Source: Collinsella sp. (GTDB taxonomy: Bacteria > Actinomycetota > Coriobacteriia > Coriobacteriales > Coriobacteriaceae). Taken from it: a DNA stretch of 64,000 nt. This document shows, one piece after another, positions 43,916 through 52,087 of this stretch. The stretch lies in the NCBI GenBank assembly GCA_019414565.1, contig DXLU01000031.1, positions 1 to 64,000 on the forward strand, written 5' to 3'. Position 1 is the first letter of the stretch. Each line of letters begins with the position of its first letter. The notes under the pieces are model-generated. The model was not told the DNA's origin. It searched no databases and saw only the letters and a list, made by a program, of their open reading frames with translations. Made by a program: the position numbers and the translations under genes.

Positions 43916-44476
43916 TCAAGACGAGCTACGAGGATCGTGACGAGCCGATACCGCTCGCATGCCTCCTTCGGAATAGGCACTGAGCAACTCCTGGGCATGG
44001 GCAAACTCGGGCCCTCGCCTCCAACCGAGCAGGCGGTTGACCGCGAGATTTCCCTGGACGTTGTGGACGAAGAGCAGATAGGCGTCCTCGCGCGAAAGCC
44101 CAGTCTCCTCCATGATCGAGGGAACCATCTGCTCGGCGCCGCGCTCGACGACGCGCTGTGCCACCCGGGCGTACGCGTCGTCATCCGAGTAGAGCAGATA
44201 ATAGTCATCGTTTGCCGGCGGACGCTGGCAGAGGGCACCCGCCTCCGTTCCCTCGAGCGGCGGCACCGCCGCCAAGGCCTCGTCGATAAGCGCGTCGAGC
44301 AGGGCGAACTTGTCCTCGTAGTGCAGATAGAACGTGCCACGGTTGATATCGGCGCGGCGGCAGATATCCGCTACCGTCATCTTCGCGAAGCCGACCTCGG
44401 CCAGCAGCGCGAAGAACGCCTCCCGTATGACCGAGAGTGTATAGCGTCGGCGACGATCGATCTTCCCCGCTTCCAT
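43916..44476 (-). CDS. TetR/AcrR-family regulator of the sirtuin-like operon
   Basis: A 186-aa protein with helix-turn-helix LLAEVGFAKMTVADICRRAD, INRGTFYLHYEDKFALLDAL. The C-terminal part is helical, with an Asp-rich stretch (YSDDDAYARVAQRVVE). I set the start at 44476, with GGAGGGG immediately upstream. It is divergent from three sirtuin-like genes; a palindrome at 44582 lies between them and is the likely operator. The ligand is unknown. Confidence 0.85.
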   Translation of the reverse strand: MEAGKIDRRRRYTLSVIREAFFALLAEVGFAKMTVADICRRADINRGTFYLHYEDKFALLDALIDEALAAVPPLEGTEAGALCQRPPANDDYYLLYSDDDAYARVAQRVVERGAEQMVPSIMEETGLSREDAYLLFVHNVQGNLAVNRLLGWRRGPEFAHAQELLSAYSEGGMRAVSARHDPRSSS

Positions 44477-44581
44477 TACCCCTCCAATTGCAACGCTCGA
44501 CAATGCCCGGCAAACGCTCGTTTATCGACAGCAGGCCGAAGCTGTTCATTGCTCTTAAGCAAATCGACATGGATACTTTTT

Positions 44582-44597
44582 ATAGACACGTGTTTAT
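44582..44597. promoter_or_regulatory. Candidate operator of the sirtuin-like operon
   Basis: ATAGACACGTGTTTAT is nearly palindromic around ACACGTGT, 23 nt before the GTG start of the first sirtuin-like gene, next to ACTTTTTATAGAC and TTTATAATAG promoter-like segments. It is the only clear dyad between the divergent genes. Confidence 0.5.
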
Positions 44598-44619
44598 AAT
44601 AGCTGAAAGAAGGTATCCA

Positions 44620-45585
44620 GTGACCCTGTACGAGCAGCTCGTTATCGAGCTCACCAACCAATCGTTTTCCCTCCAGGCCGCCTACCGCAGCGGCGGCACG
44701 CCCTATGAGCTGAGTGACCGCGAGCCCGAGCCCTACGACCAGCAAATCGAGGACTTCGCCCGCATGATCGAGGAAGCCGATTGCGTGCTGGTGGGCGGGG
44801 CCTCTGGGCTCTCCGCAGCGGGCGGCGGCGACTTCTATTACGAGGACAACGCAACCTATCGCAGGCATTTCGGCAAATTCGCCGAGCACTACGGTTTCAA
44901 GGGCGCTTTCGAGGGGTCGTTCTACCGCTGGCCCACCGCCGAGGCGCGCTGGGGATACCTCGCCACCTTCCTCGACACCACGCTCAACGCCCCGCTGCGC
45001 AAGCCCTACAAGGACCTCGACGCCATTCTCGCCGAGAAGGATTTCTTCGTGCTCACCACCAACCAGGACACGCAGTTTGTGAAGCTCTATCCCTGGGAGA
45101 AAGTGGCAGAGATCCAAGGCGACCACCGCTTCTTTCAGTGCTCCCGCTGTTGCACCGACGCGGTGTGGGATGCGGTCGAGCCGGTCTCCAACATGGTAGA
45201 GGCCATGGGAGACGGCCTTGAGGTTCCGACAGAGCTCGTGCCGCGCTGCCCGCACTGCGGGGCAGAGGCGTTCCCCTGGGTTCGCGGCTACGGCAACTTC
45301 CTGCAGGGCGAACTCTACGAGGAGCAGTACCGCAAGGTGTCCGAATGGCTCGACGCGCACGCACGGCAGAGGATCCTCTTCCTCGAGCTGGGTGTGGGCC
45401 GCATGACGCCCGCGTTTATCCAGGAGCCGTTCTGGGCCCTCACGGCGCAGTTACCGCAGGCCAGCTACATCGCCGTAAACAACAAGACGCAGTTTCTCCC
45501 CCGCGCGATCGAGGATCGGGGGCTCGCCGTTCGCGCCGACATCGCCGACGTGCTCGCCGACGTACGCAAGACGCTGGGGAGGTAG
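44620..45585 (+). CDS. Sirtuin-like protein 1 (class M related, altered NAD loop)
   Basis: A 321-aa protein related to SirTM. The Rossmann loop reads VGGASGLSAAGGGDFYY instead of the GAGAGLS of the gene at 11128. TTNQDTQF and IQGDHRFFQC keep the NxD and QGD features, and two zinc-binding pairs are present (CSRCC and CPHCG). The C-terminal LELGVGRMTPAFI matches the family. The start is the GTG at 44620 with AAAGAAGG upstream; the longer frame to 44437 crosses the promoter. First of three tandem paralogues controlled by a divergent TetR. Probably an NAD-using protein modifier with a specialised target. Confidence 0.75.
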   Translation: MTLYEQLVIELTNQSFSLQAAYRSGGTPYELSDREPEPYDQQIEDFARMIEEADCVLVGGASGLSAAGGGDFYYEDNATYRRHFGKFAEHYGFKGAFEGSFYRWPTAEARWGYLATFLDTTLNAPLRKPYKDLDAILAEKDFFVLTTNQDTQFVKLYPWEKVAEIQGDHRFFQCSRCCTDAVWDAVEPVSNMVEAMGDGLEVPTELVPRCPHCGAEAFPWVRGYGNFLQGELYEEQYRKVSEWLDAHARQRILFLELGVGRMTPAFIQEPFWALTAQLPQASYIAVNNKTQFLPRAIEDRGLAVRADIADVLADVRKTLGR

Positions 45586-45588
45586 CGC

Positions 45589-46287
45589 ATGGAGACGGCG
45601 AAAGCAGTTCGCATAGGCAGGGCGTTAGCCGAAGCGGATCTTGTCATCATCGGCGCTAGCAACGGACTCGACATGGCGGAGGGGCTCAACCTTTTCTGCG
45701 CCGATGCTCATTTCCAAGAGGCGTACGGGGACCTCGCCCAGGCAGACGGCATCGGCTGCATACTGCAGGGGCTTGCCTCCCCGGATGCCAGCGTGCGACG
45801 CCGATGGGCCGAGTGGTTTCATCAAAAGGAATATCTCGAATATGAGCCCAGCCCGCTCATGAACGGGCTGCGGCGTCTTACGGAGCACGCCGACACCTTC
45901 GTGATCACGTGCAACATCGACGGGCACTTCGCGCGCGCTGGATTCAACGAGAACCGCGTGCTCGAGACGGAGGGGAGCACGCGCACGTCGGTCGACGAGC
46001 GGCGCCTCGCCCATCCAGACGACCTCGCCATGGCCCAGCTCGAGGAACTCGAGCGCCTTGTGCAAGCCCATCGCAACGGCAGGGTCGCCATCCTCGAACT
46101 TGGCGTGGGACTGCGCAACGGCGTCATAAAGCGCATGCTCGCCCAGATTGCGAACGCCTGCGAGCACGTCACCTACATCGTGTTCAATTACAGCCAGGCC
46201 ATGGCGCCCGACGCCTCGTGCGAGACGATTCTCGTTGACGGCGATATGACCCCGGCTTTCGAGGAGATTGCCCAATGCCGTCTCTAG
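45589..46287 (+). CDS. Sirtuin-like protein 2, degenerate (probable pseudo-enzyme)
   Basis: A 232-aa paralogue that keeps the fold outline: IIGASNGLDMAEGLNLF at the nucleotide loop, FVITCNIDGHFARAGF and LELGVGLRNGVIKRML. It lacks the zinc-binding module altogether: the region from Q-G-D to CPHC is replaced by EGSTRTSVDERRLAHPDD, with no Cys pairs. The catalytic QGD is EGS. It is therefore probably not catalytic, and may be a regulatory partner of its neighbours. It starts 3 nt after the first gene with GGGAGG upstream and overlaps the third by 13 nt. Confidence 0.7.
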   Translation: METAKAVRIGRALAEADLVIIGASNGLDMAEGLNLFCADAHFQEAYGDLAQADGIGCILQGLASPDASVRRRWAEWFHQKEYLEYEPSPLMNGLRRLTEHADTFVITCNIDGHFARAGFNENRVLETEGSTRTSVDERRLAHPDDLAMAQLEELERLVQAHRNGRVAILELGVGLRNGVIKRMLAQIANACEHVTYIVFNYSQAMAPDASCETILVDGDMTPAFEEIAQCRL

Positions 46288-47138
46288 AGAGGGAAGCGTA
46301 TAGGCTTCGAAGCCTTATCGACGATGCCGACGTCATCATCGTTGGCATCGGCTCGGGCATGTCGAGCGCCGCCGGATTCAACCATTACAACCGCGCGGGC
46401 ATGGCGCGCGCCGGAATGACGGACTGGCAGCAAGCCTTTGGCTTCAAGAGTCTTTTTGACGGCTTTTACCACCTCTACCCCAGCCTCGAGCAGCAATGGG
46501 CCTACTACGCGCGATATATCGATTTCATGCTGCGCGAGCCGACCTCGCAGCCCTATCTCGACCTACGGTCCCTCATCGGCCATAAGGACTACTTCATCCT
46601 GAGCACCAATGTGGACACCCAGGTCGAGAAGACGTTTCCCGACGAGAGAACCTGCAACTATCAGGGAAGCTTCGCGCACCTTCAATGCAAGCAGCCATGT
46701 TGCGACGAGCTCTTCGACGCGAGCCCCTACGTCGAACGCATGCTCGCGGGCATGGCGGGGTTCGAGGTCCTCAGCGAGGATATCCCCCGATGCCCGCATT
46801 GCGGCTGGCAGCTTGTGCCGTGGGTGCGCGATGACACGTTTCTGCAGGGTGCGGCCTGGCGCGAGAGCCTCGGACGATACGAGCGCTTCGTGCGCGAGCG
46901 CAGCGATCGCCGCGTGCTGTTGCTGGAGCTCGGCGTGGGCGAGATGACCCCCGGCATCATCACGCTCCCGTTCTGGAGCATGGCCGCGAAGCTGCCGGAT
47001 GCGCACCTTTTGAGCGTAAACATCTCGGGCGACTCGGCTCCGTTGCAGCTTGGAAGCAAGGCGGAGGCGATCCAGGCCGATTTGGGCGCCCTGCTCTCGG
47101 CGGCGCGGACGGCGAAGGTATTTAAGCCTCCTTGTTAG
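46275..47138 (+). CDS. Sirtuin-like protein 3 (class M related)
   Basis: A 287-aa SirTM-like protein. VGIGSGMSSAAGFNHYN is the nucleotide loop, ILSTNVDTQVEKTF carries NxD, YQGSFAHLQC has QGS in place of QGD, and the zinc pairs are CKQPCC and CPHCG. LELGVGEMTPGII is conserved. It overlaps the second gene by 13 nt, so all three are translated from one mRNA. Its 3' end overlaps a decayed cupin fragment on the other strand (47122), which marks the edge of the accessory region. Confidence 0.78.
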   Translation: MPSLEREAYRLRSLIDDADVIIVGIGSGMSSAAGFNHYNRAGMARAGMTDWQQAFGFKSLFDGFYHLYPSLEQQWAYYARYIDFMLREPTSQPYLDLRSLIGHKDYFILSTNVDTQVEKTFPDERTCNYQGSFAHLQCKQPCCDELFDASPYVERMLAGMAGFEVLSEDIPRCPHCGWQLVPWVRDDTFLQGAAWRESLGRYERFVRERSDRRVLLLELGVGEMTPGIITLPFWSMAAKLPDAHLLSVNISGDSAPLQLGSKAEAIQADLGALLSAARTAKVFKPPC

Positions 47139-47304
47139 TCGCTTTGAGATATTCCTCGTCGTCCACAGGCCCCAGCCACTCGTTGGAGGCCTCTTCGCCC
47201 GGAACCTCCAGCGCGAGATGGGAGAACCAGCTGTCGGGAGCGGCTCCGTGCCAATGTTTCACACCCGGGGCGATGTTGACCACGTCGCCGGGGCACAGCT
47301 TCAT
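47122..47304 (-). pseudogene. C-terminal fragment of a cupin-domain protein
   Basis: 60 residues with the second cupin motif: GDVVNIAPGVKHWHGAAPDSWFSHLAL, where PGVKHWHGA is the metal-binding His pair, and the ending VPGEEASNEWLGPVDDEEY. The family (carboxymuconolactone-decarboxylase-associated cupins) is normally about 130 residues, so the first half is missing. The homology breaks upstream of 47304, where ATPase debris begins. Confidence 0.7.
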
Positions 47305-47680
47305 TGGAGCCAGCAGATCGATTCAACGAACACACCCTCCGGATATAGGGCCTATGTCTCGTACGGGCAATGAGCGCCTTCGGGAACGCATCCCTGATTG
47401 ACAGAAGCGACGCGAGCTCCCTCTCGAGCGTCGAATCGGCGCTGACGTCGTCGCTCACCTGTATGTAGACGGGCTCCGACCCCCCTCGCGACGAAGTCGA
47501 CCCCTTCTGGTACAGCTTTCCGACATAGGGTTTGAGAAAGCATAGGGAGAAGAACGTAATCGGTAATCTGACTCTGCAAATTATTACCGGGGAGCGTCAT
47601 TAATTATCCCAAAAATGTTGGCAGACAACTCGAGTCAGATGAGTTAGAAAGAGTTAACATGTCGTTGTGAGGATGAAATC
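47305..47680. other. Decayed stretch between sirtuin operon and methyltransferase cluster
   Basis: Apart from the ATPase remnant (47340-47550) I see no gene. The last 130 nt are AT-richer than the surroundings and probably hold the promoter of the methyltransferase cluster (for example TTAATTATCC near 47600 and AGTTAACATG near 47652). Confidence 0.6.
47340..47550 (-). pseudogene. C-terminal remnant of a DUF4143-type ATPase, copy 1
   Basis: On the minus strand the frames contain KPYVGKLYQKG, then DFVARGG, then SEPVYIQVSDDVSADSTLE and LASLLSIRDAFPKALIAR. This is the end of an AAA/DUF4143 ATPase, but at least one frameshift separates the pieces. The part after IAR differs from the copy at 58488 (which goes on TRHEPHTREGVLVLN). 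No start or upstream part remains. Confidence 0.65.
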
Positions 47681-48298
47681 ATGAGAAACAGTCAAGATTT
47701 TTGGGATAAAAACGCCGGGCGGTACGACTGCTTCATGCGCAAGGACGCAGCGGCTTACGAGCGGCTGTACGAGCTGCTGCGCCCTGTGGTACAGCACAAA
47801 TCGGTGCTGGAGTTGGCCACCGGCACAGGCTCGATCGCTAAAAATATCGTGAGCAGCGCCAATCATATCGAGGCTACGGACGCATCGCCGGAGATGATCG
47901 CGGAAGCGCGGCGATGCAACCGATCCGCCAAGCTGCATTTCTCCGTGCAGGATATGTTTCACCTCCCCTATGCGGATGGTAGCTTTGACGTGATCATTGT
48001 GGCCAATGCCCTGCACATCGTGCCGGAGCCAAAGAAAGCTCTCTCTGAAATTCGTCGCGTGCTGAGGGACGGCGGCGTTCTGGTTGCGCCGACCTTCACC
48101 CATGCGGATAACGCTATCTTCGGAAAGGTCAAAGCATTTTTCATGAAATTGGCGGGCTTTCCGCTGCACAGCAAGTGGACGAGCGAAGAATATCTGGCAT
48201 TTCTGCGGGAAAACGGCTGGACGGTACAGAAAAGCACCGTGCTGAAAGCCTCGTTCCCGTTGGCTTACGCAGAGTGCGTGAAATCAAAGGAACTATGA
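47681..48298 (+). CDS. Class I SAM-dependent methyltransferase
   Basis: A 205-aa methyltransferase of the UbiE/type 11 branch. VLELATGTGSIAKNI is motif I, IEATDASPEMIAEAR contains the acidic residue that binds the SAM ribose, and FHLPYADGSFDVIIVANALH is motif III/IV. DVLVAP-type motif follows (GGVLVAPTFTHAD). The substrate is unknown. It opens a seven-gene plus-strand cluster with short spacings; codon use here (many AAA, GAA, TTT) differs from the genes to the left, suggesting transfer from a Firmicute. Confidence 0.85.
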   Translation: MRNSQDFWDKNAGRYDCFMRKDAAAYERLYELLRPVVQHKSVLELATGTGSIAKNIVSSANHIEATDASPEMIAEARRCNRSAKLHFSVQDMFHLPYADGSFDVIIVANALHIVPEPKKALSEIRRVLRDGGVLVAPTFTHADNAIFGKVKAFFMKLAGFPLHSKWTSEEYLAFLRENGWTVQKSTVLKASFPLAYAECVKSKEL

Positions 48299-48299
48299 C

Positions 48300-48611
48300 A
48301 TGAAAGAAAAGATCAGGCTCTCCGGCGTGCCGGAGACCATGCTGCAAACCGTTTATGCAAGAGCAAAAGAGAGTCGGGGACGCGGCGCCATTCACGATGC
48401 GAAAGCGGCGGGAATCATTGAGAAGCTGGACTACGATTTTTCCCTTGCCGACAAGGATGCCGCCATGTACAGCGGAGTTATTGCCCGCACCATTGTGCTG
48501 GATCGCCTGACGGAGGGCATGGCGGCGTTTTCACCGATCTATAAGCTGCTAGGCAAGCTGCCTGCCGTGCGGAACATTTCCAATAAAATCATCACTCTGG
48601 AAAAGGAGTGA
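48300..48611 (+). CDS. Truncated PPM1/LCMT-type methyltransferase (internal-deletion derivative)
   Basis: 103 residues. The N terminus matches the start of leucine-carboxyl-methyltransferase-like enzymes (GVPETMLQTVYARAKES, IIEKLDYDFS, SGVIARTIVLDRL), like the full-length relative at 49294 (QETLIILLYARKK, ALDYDFS). The SAM-binding GCGLD segment that should follow is missing, and the rest (GMAAFSPIYKLLGKLPAVRN) looks like the family's C-terminal tail. It is probably an in-frame deletion product and not an active enzyme. It starts 1 nt after the previous stop. Confidence 0.65.
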   Translation: MKEKIRLSGVPETMLQTVYARAKESRGRGAIHDAKAAGIIEKLDYDFSLADKDAAMYSGVIARTIVLDRLTEGMAAFSPIYKLLGKLPAVRNISNKIITLEKE

Positions 48612-48618
48612 CGCAAAA

Positions 48619-49236
48619 ATGTCATTCTTCGAAAATACCCGCAAGCCTGTAGGCCTTGGTGGCAGAATCATGGTTTCCATGATGAATCTTGGGCATGCAC
48701 CTGTGGCAACATGGGGACTTAAATTCCTGCATCTCTCACCGGATACCAAAGTGCTGGACTGCGGCTGCGGCGGCGGGGCAAACATCAAGAGATTGCTGAA
48801 GAACTGCCCACAAGGGATTGTCGAGGGCATTGATTATTCCGAAATCAGCGTGGAGAAGGCCCGAAAGCTGAATCAGCGCGCCATTCGGGACGGACGCTGC
48901 ACCGTATGTCAGGGCAGTGTGGCACAAATGGGTTTTACGGATGCGTCCTTTGATGTGGTCACAGCCTTCGAAACGGTCTATTTCTGGCAGGATCTGCCGA
49001 AGTGCTTTCAGGAAGTCTACCGGGTGCTGAAGCCCGGCGGGACGTTCCTGATCTGCAATGAAAGCAACGGGGATACAAACAAAGACAAAAAGTGGACGGA
49101 TATCATTGGCGGCATGACCATCTATAAAGATACCGAGCTGAAGGCATATTTGGAGCAGGCCGGATTTAATGACATCCAGATTCATAAGACGAAAAGCTGG
49201 CTGTGTGTGACGGGGAGAAAACACCATCAACACTGA
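48619..49236 (+). CDS. Class I SAM-dependent methyltransferase
   Basis: A 205-aa methyltransferase. Motif I is VLDCGCGGGANIKRLL, followed by VEGIDYSEISVEKAR, VAQMGFTDASFDVVTAFETVYFW and VYRVLKPGGTFLICNE. GGAG lies about 12 nt upstream. It follows the truncated gene by 7 nt. The N-terminal FFENTRKPVGLGGRIMVSMM is characteristic of a clostridial subgroup. Substrate unknown. Confidence 0.88.
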   Translation: MSFFENTRKPVGLGGRIMVSMMNLGHAPVATWGLKFLHLSPDTKVLDCGCGGGANIKRLLKNCPQGIVEGIDYSEISVEKARKLNQRAIRDGRCTVCQGSVAQMGFTDASFDVVTAFETVYFWQDLPKCFQEVYRVLKPGGTFLICNESNGDTNKDKKWTDIIGGMTIYKDTELKAYLEQAGFNDIQIHKTKSWLCVTGRKHHQH

Positions 49237-49293
49237 GAAGGCGCTGCTTGCGGACGAGCACCTTAGGGTGTGGGGTGATACAGGAGGATGACT

Positions 49294-50136
49294 GTGCGCT
49301 ATAAAATTGAAAAGAACACGGTGCAGGAGACGCTGATCATTCTGCTGTATGCGCGAAAAAAATGCTCAGAGCTGTACCCAAGTTTGTACCAGGATGAGGC
49401 GGCACGGCAACTTGTAAGCGCGTTGGATTATGACTTTTCCGCCTTGGAGCAAAAGTCCAGCAGCCTGCTGCAACGCTTCGGCGCGCTTGAGGTCGCCATG
49501 CGGCAGAACGACCTTGCCTATGAGGTGCGACACTATCTGAAAACGCATCCCACGGCAGCGGTGGTCAATCTGGGCTGCGGGCTGGACTGCACCGGCCGTG
49601 CCTGTGACAACGGCAAATGCAGGATCTACAATCTGGACTTTCCGGATGTTATCGCAATCCGGAATGAGCTTCTTCCCGCCAGAGAGCGGGAAGCGAACAT
49701 TCCCTGTGACCTGAACGATCCGTCGTGGTTTGAAAGAATCGACGCCTCCGGCGGTGCGGTGTTCTTTGCGTCCGGCGTGTTCTACTATTTTCTGAAAGAC
49801 CAGGTGATGACACTGGCACACGCCATGGCAGACGCCTTTCCGGGCAGCGTGCTTGTCTTTGACGCTGCCAACGAAAAGGCGGTGAAACTGATGCTGAAGA
49901 CGTGGCTGAAAGATGCGGAAATCAAGGATGCGGGCGCATACTTCGCCGTTTCGGACGCGAAGCGTGAGCTTGCGCCGTGGGGCGAGAATATGCGTATTTC
50001 CTGCCGGGGGTATATGTTGGGCTACCACGACCTGAAAGACCCGTCGGTCAGCGGTCTGTTCCGCTTTCTTGCCAAAATTGGCGACCAGATAATGGACATG
50101 CAGATCGTAAAGATCGGATTTGAAGGGAAGCAATGA
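49294..50136 (+). CDS. PPM1/LCMT-like SAM-dependent methyltransferase
   Basis: A 280-aa enzyme of the leucine carboxyl methyltransferase / TcmP-like O-methyltransferase family. VVNLGCGLDCTGRAC is the SAM motif, YNLDFPDVIAIRNELLP the acidic ribose-binding strand, FFASGVFYYFLKDQV the next. I use the GTG at 49294, since AGGAGG ends 6 nt before it and abuts the ATG at 49288. The stop overlaps the next start by 4 nt. It lies in an apparently acquired cluster; substrate unknown. Confidence 0.85.
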   Translation: MRYKIEKNTVQETLIILLYARKKCSELYPSLYQDEAARQLVSALDYDFSALEQKSSSLLQRFGALEVAMRQNDLAYEVRHYLKTHPTAAVVNLGCGLDCTGRACDNGKCRIYNLDFPDVIAIRNELLPAREREANIPCDLNDPSWFERIDASGGAVFFASGVFYYFLKDQVMTLAHAMADAFPGSVLVFDAANEKAVKLMLKTWLKDAEIKDAGAYFAVSDAKRELAPWGENMRISCRGYMLGYHDLKDPSVSGLFRFLAKIGDQIMDMQIVKIGFEGKQ

Positions 50137-50465
50137 AGCACCTGTACTTTGATGTGGAGACCTCCGGCTTCTACGGCGCGTATTGGCCGTGCGCCGATGA
50201 TTCGGACTGCGCGATGATCGCCATGATCGGGGACGATCCGGAGGATCGGCTTGCCCGCTCGGCTGCAAAATGGCTTTGTGCTCACGGCACCCACTTCGTT
50301 TTCCCTGAGGGAATGCTGAAAATCATGCTGCCGGTTGGCTCCGGCCTGTTTGTAAAGCTGGCGTTTCAGGCGGCAAAAAAATATTCCAAGGAGTGCAGCC
50401 AAACCCGGAAAGACATTGAGAAGCGGATGAACCGGACTCTGGCAGAATGGAAAGGAGCGAAGTGA
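50133..50465 (+). CDS. Small protein resembling a deleted alpha/beta hydrolase
   Basis: 110 residues. YGAYWPCADDSDCAMIAMIGDDPEDRLARSAAKWL looks like the N-terminal part of a bile-acid-CoA/acyl-CoA thioesterase-type alpha/beta hydrolase (seen as MIAMIGDDPEDRLARSA). FPEGMLKIMLPVGSGLFVKL and ATRKDIEKRMNRTL-like text (TRKDIEKRMNRTLAEW) look like its C terminus. The catalytic middle, with the GxSxG nucleophile, is absent. ATGA overlap with the methyltransferase suggests that it is still translated. The family match is from memory, so I hold it loosely. Confidence 0.5.
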   Translation: MKHLYFDVETSGFYGAYWPCADDSDCAMIAMIGDDPEDRLARSAAKWLCAHGTHFVFPEGMLKIMLPVGSGLFVKLAFQAAKKYSKECSQTRKDIEKRMNRTLAEWKGAK

Positions 50466-50471
50466 GATGCG

Positions 50472-51101
50472 TTGGATGGGAATGCTATGGCCATGTGGGC
50501 AGTCTTTGCGAAGTCCTTTCAAGCGCAGCTGACGGCGGTGCTGGGCTACGACCCGGACACCGCACGTAAGATCACGGAAAAGGCCAAGCCGAAGTACCGT
50601 GAGATCATCGCAAAGCTGCCCGAATTTGAAAAAGGTGATCGGTTCAGCATGAACATCATTGGCTGCGCCATGCTGGGGGCGTTTGTCCTCTCCATGCCAC
50701 GCCGTCCCGATGTGGAAAGCCTTACCGACTACTATGAGAAAGCTCAGATGACGCTGCTGATGAAATGGTTCTGCCGCCAAAGTGGCAAGTCGAAGTTCAC
50801 GCCCAAGGATATTGCCGGAATGAAGGCCACTGCCACTCTGAAAGCCGCTGACCGCAACCCGTATTCGTGGAATATGGACTTCATCGAGTACCCGGACAGC
50901 AGCGGCTATGAGGGGCGCTTTACAAAGTGCGGCATCTGCACACTGATGAAAGAGCTGGGACTTTATGACCTGACACCCGCCATGTGCCATTTGGACTACA
51001 CCATGAGCGAAGCGGGCGGCGTGACGGATTTTGTGCGCGAGTATACCCTGGCCTCCGGCGGGCCCTACTGCGACTGCGGGTACAAAAAGAAGCGGATATG
51101 A
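50472..51101 (+). CDS. L-2-amino-thiazoline-4-carboxylate hydrolase family protein
   Basis: A 209-aa protein. LTAVLGYDPDTARKITEKAKPKYREII, GDRFSMNIIGCAM and the C-terminal CHLDYTMSEAGG..REYTLASGGPYCDCGYKKK follow the ATC-hydrolase family (ring opening of ATC to N- or S-carbamoyl-cysteine). The expected His and Cys residues are present. The N terminus is unusual: a better-spaced ATG at 50467 is out of frame, so either the first codons are frameshifted or translation begins at 50472 or 50484. It overlaps the ZIP gene by 4 nt. Confidence 0.8.
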   Translation: MDGNAMAMWAVFAKSFQAQLTAVLGYDPDTARKITEKAKPKYREIIAKLPEFEKGDRFSMNIIGCAMLGAFVLSMPRRPDVESLTDYYEKAQMTLLMKWFCRQSGKSKFTPKDIAGMKATATLKAADRNPYSWNMDFIEYPDSSGYEGRFTKCGICTLMKELGLYDLTPAMCHLDYTMSEAGGVTDFVREYTLASGGPYCDCGYKKKRI

Positions 51102-51897
51102 GAAAGGCGACCAACTTCATGAGCCAAACCGTTTACGGCATCCTGATCCCCTTTCTCGGTACAGCGCTGGGCGCGGCCTGCGTATTCTTTATGCGCAGAC
51201 AACTCAGCGACATCCTGCAGCGCATTTTAACCGGTTTTGCCGCCGGTGTAATGGTGGCAGCCTCTGTGTGGAGTCTGCTGATTCCTGCGATGGAACAGGC
51301 GGCATGGATGGGAAAGCTGTCGTTTGTTCCGGCGTTTGTCGGATTTTTGATCGGCATTCTGTTCCTGCTGGGACTGGATCACCTGATTCCCCACCTCCAT
51401 GCTAAAAGCAACCAGGCAGAGGGGCCGAAAAATCAGCTCAAAAAGACGACCATGATGGTGCTGGCTGTGACGCTTCACAATATCCCGGAGGGAATGGCCG
51501 TAGGGGTCGTCTACGCGGGGCCCTCTCAGGCAGCGCGCCAATCACGGCAACCGGCGCTCTGGCGCTGTCCATTGGCATTGCCATTCAAACCTTTCCGGAG
51601 GGGGCCATCATCTCCATGCCGCTCCGGGCAGAGGGCGAGAGCAAGGGACGGGCGTTTGTTGGCGGTGTGCTTTCCGGCATCGTAGAGCCGATCGGGGCCG
51701 TGCTGACCATTCTTGGCGCAGGGCTAATCGTCCCGGCCCTTCCGTATTTGCTGAGCTTTGCCGCAGGTGCAATGCTATATGTGGTAGTCGAGGAGCTGAT
51801 TCCGGAAATGCCCCAAGGCAAGCATTCCAACCTTGGCACGCTTGCCTTTGCTATGGGCTTCGGCATCATGATGGCGCTGGACGTGGCGCTGGGATAA
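51098..51897 (+). pseudogene. ZIP-family metal transporter, frameshifted
   Basis: The first frame gives QTVYGILIPFLGTALGAACV, LDHLIPHLHAKSNQ and AVTLHNIPEGMAVGVVYAG (metal-binding His/Glu). At about 51515-51525 a one-base change moves the reading to the frame that continues LSGSAPITATGALALSIGIA, IQTFPEGAIISMPL and VVVEELIPEMPQG. Joined, the two parts give a full ZupT-like protein of about 265 residues. Either the gene is dead or this is a sequencing error. Homologues import zinc or other divalent metals. Its ATG overlaps the previous stop. Confidence 0.8.
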
Positions 51898-52038
51898 ACC
51901 GAGCGCCTAACCATCACCACTGCCATCGCCGACGGAATGCTCGCCATGGACTATGCGATTATCAAAAGTCCAAATAGGAAGCATATCTGCGTTGTCTTCC
52001 CGACCGGACGGATAGGCACATCCGACACGGCATCAATC

Positions 52039-52075
52039 GCGCGGATCGCATCCCGACGCAGGACGCGATCCGCGC
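52039..52075. terminator. GC-rich hairpin downstream of the VOC gene
   Basis: GCGCGGATCGC pairs with GCGATCCGCGC across a 15-nt loop. It lies 13 nt after the stop of the minus-strand VOC gene and between two convergent genes, so it may terminate transcription, although no T-run follows. I see no gene in 51898-52087. Confidence 0.5.
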
Positions 52076-52087
52076 CAGAACAGAAGA

